Origin: Pleurodeles waltl
Lineage: Eukaryota; Chordata; Amphibia; Caudata; Salamandridae
Length of the DNA: 64,000 nucleotides
Reading direction: 5' to 3'
Assembly (NCBI RefSeq): GCF_031143425.1
Contig: NC_090438.1
Location: forward strand, 776,251,138 to 776,315,137
A model generated the notes under the pieces. It made no database searches. It saw only the letters and a program-made list of their open reading frames with translations, and was not told the DNA's origin. Positions 45,761 to 54,402 of the stretch are shown here, piece by piece. Both the position numbers and the translations under genes were made by a program. Position 1 is the first letter of the stretch. The number at the start of each line of letters is the position of its first letter.

Positions 45761-46124
45761 AGGTGATGCGGCCTCCCACTGGATGATACTTTGCTTCCGA
45801 GGATGACTTAAAGCAGTTTTGAGCCAGCCACGGAAGGGGGAACTGGTGTCTTGGTAGATCGATGGCCCTGATGGTTTGGATGTTGTCGCACTGATCCCCT
45901 GCCCCATCTGGATAAGATTGAGAGGCCTCTTGTTGTAGGGTTGCATTCTGGCGTTGCCTCTGCTGGTATCCCCTACTGAAGCCTTGAAGGGGGCGAAGTT
46001 GCTGGGGAAACTGCTGTGCAGGCGCAACTAGACCTAGAGAGCAGGCAGTGGTCTTTCCAAGGCAGAGTCAGCTTTCGCTCCAAAGACCCTACAGCCGTCA
46101 AAAAGTCCATTTAGGTTTGCTGCA

Positions 46125-49120
46125 TGTAGGAAAGTACCATCTTGCCTGGCATGTTACCCCCATTTTTCACTGTATATATGTTGTTTTAGTTGTATGTGTC
46201 ACTGGGACCCTGTTCACCAGGGCCCCAGTGCTCATAAGTGTGCCTGAATGTGTTACCTGTGTAGTGACTAACTGTCTCACTGAGGCTCTGCTAATCAGAA
46301 CCTCAGTGGTTATGCTCTCTCATTTCTTTCAAATTGTCACTAACAGGCTAGTGACCAATTTTACCAATTTACATTGGCTTACTGGAACACCTTTATAATT
46401 CCCTAGTATATGGTAGTGAGGTACCCAGGGTATTGGGGTTCCAGGAGATCCCTATGGGCTGCAGCATTTCTTTTGCCACCCATAGGGAGCTCTGACAATT
46501 CTTACACAGGCCTGCCACTGCAGCCTGAGTGAAATAACGTCCACGTTATTTCACAGCCATTTTACACTGCACTTAAGTAACTTATAAGTCACCTATATGT
46601 CTAACCTTTACCTGGTAAAGGTTAGGTGCAAAGTTACTTAGTGTGAGGGCACCCTGGCACTAGCCAAGGTGCCCCCACATTGTTCAGGGCCAATTCCCCG
46701 GACTTTGTGAGTGCGGGGACACCATTACACGCGTGCACTACATATAGGTCACTACCTATATGTAGCTTCACAATGGTAACTCCGAATATGGTCATGTAAC
46801 ATGTCTATGATCATGGAATTGCCCCCTCTATACCATCCTGGCATAGTTGGCACAATCCCATGATCCCAGTGGTCTGTAGCACAGACCCTGGTACTGCCAA
46901 ACTGCCTTTCCTGGGGTTTCACTGCAGCTGCTGCTGCTGCCAACCCCTCAGACAGGCATCTGCCCTCCTGGGGTCCAGCCAGGCCTGGCCCAGGATGGCA
47001 GAACAAAGAACTTCCTCTGAGAGAGGGTGTTACACCCTCTCCCTTTGGAAAATGGTGTGAAGGCAGGGGAGGAGTAGCCTCCCCCAGCCTCTGGAAATGC
47101 TTTCTTGGGCACAGATGTGCCCAATTCTGCATAAGCCAGTCTTCACCGGTTCAGGGGACCCCTTAGCCCTGCTCTGGCGCGAAACTGGACAAAGGAAAGG
47201 GGAGTGACCACTCCCCTGACCTGCACCTCCCCTGGGAGGTGTCCAGAGCTCCTCCAGTGTGCTCCAGACCTCTGCCATCTTGGAAACAGAGGTGCTGCTG
47301 GCACACTGGACTGCTCTGAGTGGCCAGTGCCACCAGGTGACGTCAGAGACTCCTTCTGATAGGCTCCTTCAGGTGTTAGTAGCCTATCCTCTCTCCTAGG
47401 TAGCCAAACCCTCTTTTCTGGCTATTTAGGGTCTCTGTCTCTGGGGAAACTTTAGATAACGAATGCAAGAGCTCATCCGAGTTCCTCTGCATCTCTCTCT
47501 TCACCTTCTGCCAAGGAATCGACTGCTGACCGCGCTGGAAGCCTGCAAAATTGCAACATAGTAGCTAAGACGACTACTGCAACTCTGTAACGCTGATCCT
47601 GCCGCCTTCTCGACTGTTTTCCTGGTGGTGCATGCTGTGGGGGTAGTCTGCCTCCTCTCTGCACTAGAAGCTCCGAAGAAATCTCCTGTGGGTCGACGGA
47701 ATCTTCCCCCCTGCAACTGCAGGCACCAAAAAGCTGCATTACCGGTCCCTTGGGTCTCCTCTCAGCACGACGAGCGAGGTCCCTCGAATCCAGCAACTCT
47801 GTCCAAGTGACTCCCACAGTCCAGTGACTCTTCAGTCCAAGTTTGGTGGAGGTAAGTCCTTGTCTCACCTCGCTAGACTGCATTGCTGGGAACCGCGACT
47901 TTTGCAGCTACTCCGGCCCCTGTGCACTTCCGGCGGAAATCCTTTGTGCACAGCCAAGCCTGGGTCCACGGCACTCTAACCTGCATTGCACGACTTTCTA
48001 AGTTGGTCTCCGGCGACGTGGGACTCCTTTGTGTAACTTCGGGTGAGCACCGTTTCACGCATCCTCGTAGTGCCTGTTTCTGGCACTTCTCCGGGTGCTA
48101 CCTGCTGCTAAGAGGGCTCCTTGTCTTGCTCGACGTCCCCTCTACCTCCTGGTCCAATTTGCGACCTCCTGGTCCCTCCTGGGCCACAGCAGCGTCCAAA
48201 AACGCTAACCGCACGATTTGCAGCTAGCAAGGCTTGTTGGCGTTCTTTCGGCGGGAAAACACTTCTGCACGACTCTCCACGGCGAGAGGGATCCGTCCAC
48301 CAAAGGGGAAGTCTCTAGCCCTTTTCGTTCCTGCAGAAACCTCAGCTTCTTCTGTCCAGTAGAAGCTTCTTTGCATCCACAGCTGGCATTTCCTGGGCAT
48401 ATGCCCATCTCCGACTTGCTTGTGACTTTTGGACTTGGTCCCCTTGTTCCACAGGTACCCTAGATTGGAAATCCATCGTTGTTGCATTGTTGGTTTGTGT
48501 CTTTCCTGCATTATTCCTCTAACACGACTTCTTTATCCTTAGGGGAACTTTAGTGCACTTTGCACTCACTTTTCAGGGTCTTGGGGAGGGTTATTTTTCT
48601 AACTCTCACTATTTTCTAATAGTCCCAGCGACCCTCTACAAGGTCACATAGGTTTGGGGTCCATTCGTGGTTCGCATTCCACTTTTGGAGTATATGGTTT
48701 GTGTTGCCCCTATCCCTATGTGTCCCCATTGCATCCTATTGTAACTATACATTGTTTGCACTGTTTTCTAAGACTATACTGCATATTTTTGGTATTGTGT
48801 ATATATATCTTGTGTATATTTCCTATCCTCTCACTGAGGGTACACTCTAAGATACTTTGGCATATTGTCATAAAAATAAAGTACCTTTATTTTTAGTATA
48901 ACTGTGTATTGTGTTTTCTTATGATATTGTGCATATGACACTAAGTGGTACTGTAGTAGCTTCACACGTCTCCTAGTTCAGCCTAAGCTGCTCTGCTAAG
49001 CTACCATTATCTATCAGCCTAAGCTGCTAGACACCCTATACACTAATAAGGGATAACTGGGCCTCGTGCAAGTTGCAAGTACCCCTTGGTACTCACTACA
49101 AGCCAGTCCAGCCTCCTACA
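46125..49120 (+). repeat. 5' LTR of the Gmr1-like element
   Basis: 2,996 bp, TG...CA ends. It contains CTATTTAGGG near 47423 as a possible TATA-like site kept in the solo LTR at 10044, a consensus-like splice donor GAGGTAAGT (GT at 47852) and a possible acceptor CTTGTTCCACAG (AG at 48453-48454). The frames inside are short and not coding. Confidence 0.92.
48873..48895. promoter_or_regulatory. Palindromic poly(A) signal, 5' LTR
   Basis: AAAAATAAAG-TAC-CTTTATTTTT, with AATAAA at 48875-48880. The copy in the 3' LTR (AATAAA at 57153-57158) would end the element transcript. Confidence 0.65.
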
Positions 49121-49393
49121 TTGGTTGTGCAGCGGTGGGATAAGTGCTTTGAGACTACTTACCACTCTTGTCATTGTACTTTTCATAAGAGAAAAATATA
49201 CAAAACAAGTTCAGTGTATATACACATAGCCAAAAAGTTTTGCATTTCCTCTTTTCACTCTTTTCTAAGTGCTGAAAAGTACTTCTAAACTTTCCAAAAA
49301 GTTCTAAAAAGTTACAAAAGTTTTTTTCTATGTCTTTCTAAAAGCTCTGACAAACTTTTTTCTCTTTTTCTATCACTTTAACTCTCTCTAAAA
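49121..49393 (+). other. Gmr1-like leader between the LTR and ORF1
   Basis: Begins TTGGTTGTGCAGCGGTGGGA, where a tRNA primer binding site is expected. I cannot match it to a tRNA 3' end by eye. The rest is A/T-rich, up to the ATG at 49394. Confidence 0.5.
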
Positions 49394-51301
49394 ATGTCTG
49401 GCACAGGCCAAAATGTTGATCTGTCCAAACTTGCATATGATCACCTTAGCTGGAAAGGAGCAAGGAGTCTCTGCATAGAGAGAGGTTTGAGTGTAGGGAA
49501 GAATCCTTCCTTGGAACTGTTACTTAACATGCTTAGAGAACAGGATAAGGCTAGAAGTGCCCCATCTGTAGAAAAAGTAGCTAATGGTTCCCAATCTGAT
49601 CCAGGGACTCCCCCAGGAAAAGATTCAGGAAAGAAACTTCAAAGCCTGCCCATTACTAGACAGTCTAGCATAGTTGGTAATGATGAAGAGCCACACCATA
49701 CAAATAGTGTTGTCTCACATCATAGCAAAAGCATTTATTCTCACCACAGTGGTACTGATGTTTCTGTTAGCCAAGCTGTTAGGGTGCCCTCTGTAAGGGA
49801 CAGGTCTCCTTCTGTCCATTCTCATCATACTTCTGTTTCAAGACATGTCCCTCCCACCCACCCTGATGACAGATTGTTAGAAAGGGAGCTCAATAGATTG
49901 AGAGTGGAACAAACCAGACTGAAGCTCAAGAAGCAACAGCTGGATTTGGATAGACAGACTTTAGAAGTAGAGAAGGAGAGACAGAAACTGGGTTTAGAAA
50001 CCCATGGTGGCAGCAGCAGTATTCCCCATAGTCATCCTGCAAAAGAGCATCATTCCAGGAATCTGCATAAGATAGTTCCCCCTTATAAGGAGGGGGATGA
50101 CATTAACAAGTGGTTTGCTGCACTTGAGAGGGCCTGTGTTGTACAGGATGTACCTCAAAGGCAGTGGGCTGCTATCCTATGGCTATCATTTAGTGGAAAA
50201 GGTAGGGATAGGCTCCTTACTGTGAAAGAAAGTGATGCCAATAATTTTACAGTTCTTAAGAATGCACTCCTGGATGGTTATGGCTTAACCACTGAACAGT
50301 ACAGGATAAAGTTCAGAGAGACCAAAAAGGAGTCTTCACAAGACTGGGTTGATTTAATTGACCATTCAGTGAAGGCCTTGGAGGGGTGGTTACATGGCAG
50401 TAAAGTTACTGATTATGACAGCCTGTATAACTTGATCCTGAGAGAGCATATTCTTAATAATTGTGTGTCTGCTTTGTTGCACCAGTACTTGGTGGACTCT
50501 GATCTGACCTCTCCCCAAGAATTGGGAAAGAAGGCAGACAAATGGGTCAGAACAAGGGTGAACAGAAAAGTTCATACAGGGGGTGACAAAGATGGCAACA
50601 AAAAGAAGGATGGTAAGTCTTCTGACAAGGGTGGGGACAAATCTAAAAATGAGTCTTCATCAGGCCCACAAAAACACTCTGGTGGGGGTGGTGGGTCCAA
50701 ATCCTCCTTTAATCAAAACAAAGAAAAGAAACCATGGTGCTATTTATGTAAAGTAAAAGGCCATTGGACAACAGATCCCAGTTGTCCAAAGAAAAGCACC
50801 AAGCCTCCTACCACTACAACCCCTACTGCTACCCCTAGTGTCCCTACTAATAGCATTGGTGGTGGGAGCAAACCTACTAATAGCCAATCCAAGGGAGTAG
50901 CTGGGCTCACTATTGGTAACTTAGTTGGGGTTGGCCTTGTTAGGGAGGCCACAGAGGCTGTGTTAGTCTCTGAGGGGGCTATTGATTTAGCCACCTTAGT
51001 TGCTTGTCCCCTTAATATGGATAAGTACAAGCAGCTACCCCTAATAAATGGTGTTGAGGTTCACGCCTACAGGGACACTGGTGCCAGTGTGACTATGGTC
51101 ATAGAGAAACTGGTCCACCCTGAACAACACCTACTTGGTCACCAGTACCAAGTAACCGATGCTCACAACAACACACTTAGCCACCCCATGGCTGTTGTTA
51201 ATCTCAACTGGGGGGGGGTTACTGGTCCAAAGAAAGTTGTGGTAGCCACAGATTTACCTGTAGACTGTCTACTAGGAAATGATTTGGAGACATCAGCTTA
51301 G
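49394..51301 (+). CDS. gag-pro: Gmr1-like gag-protease polyprotein (ORF1)
   Basis: 635 residues, intact. Order: a Ser/His-rich N-terminus, a predicted coiled coil (LERELNRLRVEQTRLKLKKQ, about 160-200), then capsid. The capsid C-terminal half (about 300-395: FRETKKESSQDWVDL, LYNLILREHILNNC, then LTSPQELGKKADKWV) resembles the SCAN domain, which is known to derive from Gmr1-like capsids. After a Lys/Gly-rich linker there is a zinc knuckle (CYLCKVKGHWTTDPSC, about 447-462) with spacing CX2CX4HX6C rather than HX4C. The protease has YRDTGASVTMV (Asp at 561), then LLGNDL near the end. The ORF ends at TAG (51299-51301), in frame with pol. The start is the first ATG after the leader. Confidence 0.92.
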   Translation: MSGTGQNVDLSKLAYDHLSWKGARSLCIERGLSVGKNPSLELLLNMLREQDKARSAPSVEKVANGSQSDPGTPPGKDSGKKLQSLPITRQSSIVGNDEEPHHTNSVVSHHSKSIYSHHSGTDVSVSQAVRVPSVRDRSPSVHSHHTSVSRHVPPTHPDDRLLERELNRLRVEQTRLKLKKQQLDLDRQTLEVEKERQKLGLETHGGSSSIPHSHPAKEHHSRNLHKIVPPYKEGDDINKWFAALERACVVQDVPQRQWAAILWLSFSGKGRDRLLTVKESDANNFTVLKNALLDGYGLTTEQYRIKFRETKKESSQDWVDLIDHSVKALEGWLHGSKVTDYDSLYNLILREHILNNCVSALLHQYLVDSDLTSPQELGKKADKWVRTRVNRKVHTGGDKDGNKKKDGKSSDKGGDKSKNESSSGPQKHSGGGGGSKSSFNQNKEKKPWCYLCKVKGHWTTDPSCPKKSTKPPTTTTPTATPSVPTNSIGGGSKPTNSQSKGVAGLTIGNLVGVGLVREATEAVLVSEGAIDLATLVACPLNMDKYKQLPLINGVEVHAYRDTGASVTMVIEKLVHPEQHLLGHQYQVTDAHNNTLSHPMAVVNLNWGGVTGPKKVVVATDLPVDCLLGNDLETSA

Positions 51302-53956
51302 TCAGATGTGGAGTTGGAGGCCCATGCAGCAATGCTGGGCATCCCAGGGCATATTTTTGCTTTAACCAGGGATCAGGCCAAAAAGCAAAAAGGACAGGGA
51401 AGCTTGGATCCTGGAACAATGGACCAAGTGCTCCCTAAAGCTAGGGCTAGTAGAAGCAAACCACTTCCTACTATCCCTCCCTCTACAGTGGATTCAACTT
51501 CAGAGGAAGAAGAATTCCCTCCCTGTGCAGAACCTACACCAGAGGAGCTGGAAGCAGACACTGCTGAGCTTTTGGGTGAAGGGGGGCCTGCCAGGGAGGA
51601 GCTGAGTGTGGCACAGCAAACCTGTCCCACATTAGAGGGTCTAAGACAGCAAGCTGTCAAACAGGCTAATGGGTATGTCAGTGACTTTCACAGAGTTTAC
51701 TGGGAGGACAACCTCTTGTACACTGAAGCAAGGGATCCTAAACCTGGAACTGCCAGGAGGTTAGTGATTCCTCAGGAGTACAGAAAGTTCCTCCTAACTC
51801 TTGCACACGACATTCCCCTAGCTGGGCATCTGGGACAAATGAAAACTTGGGACAGACTTGTCCCCTTGTTTCATTGGCCTAGGATGTCTGAGGACACAAA
51901 GGAATTTTGTAATTCCTGTGAAACCTGTCAAGCCAGTGGTAAGACAGGCGGCACTCCAAAGGCACCCCTTATCCCACTGCCTGTGGTTGGGGTTCCCTTT
52001 GAAAGGGTAGGGGTTGACATAGTTGGCCCCCTTGACCCTCCTACTGCTTCAGGCAATAGGTTTATCTTGGTGGTAGTGGACCAAGCCACAAGATACCCTG
52101 AAGCAATTCCTTTAAGGACCACTACAGCACCTGCAGTGGCAAAGGCCCTCCTAGGAATATTTTCTAGGGTGGGCTTCCCAAAGGAATTAGTATCAGACAG
52201 GGGAAGCAATTTCATGTCTGCATACTTAAAGGCCATGTGGAAGGAGTGTGGTGTAACTTACAAGTTCACTACACCCTATCATCCACAAACAAATGGACTG
52301 GTGGAGAGATTTAATAAAACTCTCAAAGGCATGATTATGGGTCTCCCTGAAAAACTCCGCAGGAGATGGGATATCCTGTTACCATGCCTCCTTTTTGCCT
52401 ACAGGGAGGTACCCCAGAAAGGAGTGGGCTTCAGCCCCTTTGAACTCCTCTTTGGTCACCCTGTTAGGGGTCCACTAACACTTGTCAAGGAGGGTTGGGA
52501 ACAACCTTTAAAAGCTCCAAAGCAAGATATTGTGGATTATGTACTTGGCCTCAGATCAAGGATGGCTGAGTATATGAAAAAGGCCAGTAAAAACCTTCAG
52601 GCCAGCCAAGAGCTCCAGAAGCAATGGCATGATCAGAAGGCTGTTTTGGTTCAGTACAAACCAGGGCAGAAAGTGTGGGTCTTGGAGCCTGTGGCCCCAA
52701 GAGCACTCCAAGATAAATGGAGTGGTCCCCACACAATTGTTGAGAAAAAGGGTGAAGTCACCTATTTAGTTGACTTAGGTACTGCAAGAAGTCCCCTTAG
52801 GGTACTCCATGTAAACCGCCTGAAACCCTACTATGACAGGGCTGATCTCACCCTGCTCATGGCAACTGATGAGGGACAGGAAGAAGACAGTGATCCTCTA
52901 CCTGATCTCTTTTCTTCCACAGAACAAGATGCTCTTGTGGAAGGTGTAGTTTTGGCTGATTGTCTTACTGCTGAGCAGAAAGACCATTGCATAAATCTCC
53001 TAGATCAATTCTCTGAACTCTTCTCTACTGTGCCAGGTACCACTTCTTGGTGTGAGCACACTATAGATACTGGAGACAGTTTACCTGTTAAAAGTAAGAT
53101 CTATAGGCAGCCTGACCATGTCAGGGACTGCATAAAGCAAGAGGTGCAGAAAATGTTAGAACTAGGAGTGGTTGAGCACTCTGAAAGTCCATGGGCTTCT
53201 CCTGTGGTACTTGTACCAAAACCCCATTCCAAAGATGGAAAGAAGGAAATGCGGTTTTGTGTAGACTATAGAGGTCTCAACCTGGTAACCAAAACTGATG
53301 CTCACCCTATACCCAGGGCAGATGAGCTCATAGATACACTGGCATCTGCCAAGCATCTAAGCACTTTTGATTTGACTGCAGGGTATTGGCAGATCAAATT
53401 GTCAGAAGATGCTAAACCTAAAACTGCATTTTCAACCATTGGAGGCCATTACCAATTTACAGTAATGCCTTTTGGTTTGAAAAATGCACCTGCCACTTTT
53501 CAAAGGTTGGTGAACACAGTCCTGCAAGGGCTGGAGGCTTTCAGTGCAGCATATTTGGACGATATAGCTGTCTTTAGCTCCAGCTGGGATGATCACCTGG
53601 TCCACCTATGGAAAGTTTTGGAGGCCCTGCAGAAGGCAGGCCTCACTATCAAGGCTTCAAAGTGCCAGATAGGGCAGGGTAAGGTGGTTTATCTGGGACA
53701 CCTTGTTGGTGAGGAACAGATTGCACCACTGCAGGGGAAAATCCAAACAATTATTGATTGGATTCCCCCTACCACTCAGACTCAGGTGAGAGCCTTCCTA
53801 GGCCTCAATGGGTATTACAGGAGGTTCATTAAGAACTATGGCTCCATTGCAGCCCCTCTTAATGACCTCACATCCAAGAAAATGCCTAAAAAGGTATTAT
53901 GGACAGCAAACTGTCAGAAAGCTTTTGAGGAGCTGAAGCAGCCCTTGTTACTCTAA
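51302..53956 (+). CDS. pol: Gmr1-like pol: integrase then reverse transcriptase (ORF2)
   Basis: Open from the amber codon to TAA at 53954-53956, with no ATG near the start; the first possible start codon is GTG at 51308. Integrase: HHCC finger (HDIPLAGHLG, then CNSCETC), core Asp in VGVDIVGP (about residue 236), Asp in VSDRGSNF (about 296) and Glu in NGLVERFN, with D-x35-E spacing, then a GPY/F-type module (KWSGPHTIVE, about 470). RT: IYRQPDHVRDCIKQEV, RFCVDYRGLN, LSTFDLTAGYWQIKL, VMPFGLKNAPATFQRL and YLDD (near 747). Catalytic residues are intact. The order is Ty1/copia-like but the domains are Ty3/gypsy. The frame ends after FEELKQPLLL, before RNase H. Confidence 0.93.
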   Translation, partial: SDVELEAHAAMLGIPGHIFALTRDQAKKQKGQGSLDPGTMDQVLPKARASRSKPLPTIPPSTVDSTSEEEEFPPCAEPTPEELEADTAELLGEGGPAREELSVAQQTCPTLEGLRQQAVKQANGYVSDFHRVYWEDNLLYTEARDPKPGTARRLVIPQEYRKFLLTLAHDIPLAGHLGQMKTWDRLVPLFHWPRMSEDTKEFCNSCETCQASGKTGGTPKAPLIPLPVVGVPFERVGVDIVGPLDPPTASGNRFILVVVDQATRYPEAIPLRTTTAPAVAKALLGIFSRVGFPKELVSDRGSNFMSAYLKAMWKECGVTYKFTTPYHPQTNGLVERFNKTLKGMIMGLPEKLRRRWDILLPCLLFAYREVPQKGVGFSPFELLFGHPVRGPLTLVKEGWEQPLKAPKQDIVDYVLGLRSRMAEYMKKASKNLQASQELQKQWHDQKAVLVQYKPGQKVWVLEPVAPRALQDKWSGPHTIVEKKGEVTYLVDLGTARSPLRVLHVNRLKPYYDRADLTLLMATDEGQEEDSDPLPDLFSSTEQDALVEGVVLADCLTAEQKDHCINLLDQFSELFSTVPGTTSWCEHTIDTGDSLPVKSKIYRQPDHVRDCIKQEVQKMLELGVVEHSESPWASPVVLVPKPHSKDGKKEMRFCVDYRGLNLVTKTDAHPIPRADELIDTLASAKHLSTFDLTAGYWQIKLSEDAKPKTAFSTIGGHYQFTVMPFGLKNAPATFQRLVNTVLQGLEAFSAAYLDDIAVFSSSWDDHLVHLWKVLEALQKAGLTIKASKCQIGQGKVVYLGHLVGEEQIAPLQGKIQTIIDWIPPTTQTQVRAFLGLNGYYRRFIKNYGSIAAPLNDLTSKKMPKKVLWTANCQKAFEELKQPLLL

Positions 53957-54361
53957 AAAATTCTATGTCCAAACTGATGCATCTGAATTAGGAGTAGGGG
54001 CAGTCCTATCACAACTTAATTATGAGGGCCAGGATCAACCTGTTGCTTTTATTAGTAGGAGGTTGACCCCTAGAGAAAAGCGTTGGTCTGCCATAGAGAG
54101 GGAGGCCTTTGCTGTGGTCTGGGCTCTGAAGAAGTTGAGGCCATACCTGTTTGGCACTCACTTCATTGTTCAGACAGACCACAAACCTCTACTTTGGCTA
54201 AAACAAATGAAAGGTGAAAATCCTAAATTATTGAGGTGGTCCATATCCCTACAGGGAATGGACTATACAGTGGAACATAGACCTGGGAGTAGCCACTCCA
54301 ATGCAGATGGACTCTCCAGATATTTCCACTTAGACAATGAAGACTCATCAGGTCATGGCTA
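53957..54361 (+). pseudogene. Gmr1-like RNase H, frameshifted from pol
   Basis: The frame is +1 relative to ORF2 and has no start of its own. It reads KFYVQTDASELGVGAVLS (first Asp), AIEREAFAVVWALKKLRPYL (Glu), VQTDHKPLLWL (Asp) and SHSNADGLSR (last Asp), so all four catalytic acids are present. Between QPLLL and KKFYVQ the usual linker of about eight residues is missing, so a small deletion with frameshift fits. It ends at TAG 54359-54361. Confidence 0.85.
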
Positions 54362-54380
54362 GTCTTATTGTCCTTCGTTT

Positions 54381-54399
54381 GGGGGGGGGGGGGGGGGGG
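54381..54399 (+). promoter_or_regulatory. G19 polypurine tract before the 3' LTR
   Basis: Nineteen Gs in a row, followed by TTG and the LTR start at 54403. The position fits the plus-strand primer tract of LTR retrotransposons. Pure G is unusual and may form a quadruplex. Confidence 0.75.
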
Positions 54400-54402
54400 T
54401 TG

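Noticed and set aside
47473..48511. ORFs of 60-136 codons inside the LTRs, present twice
   Set aside because: They overlap on both strands, lack any motif and repeat only because the LTR repeats.
51308..53956. A Ty1/copia element because integrase precedes RT
   Set aside because: The integrase has a GPY/F-type module and the RT reads as Ty3/gypsy. The order fits the Gmr1 group.
53951..53960. Programmed +1 frameshift at CTC-TAA-A before RNase H
   Set aside because: Residues normally present between RT and RNase H are missing, so a deletion explains it better.
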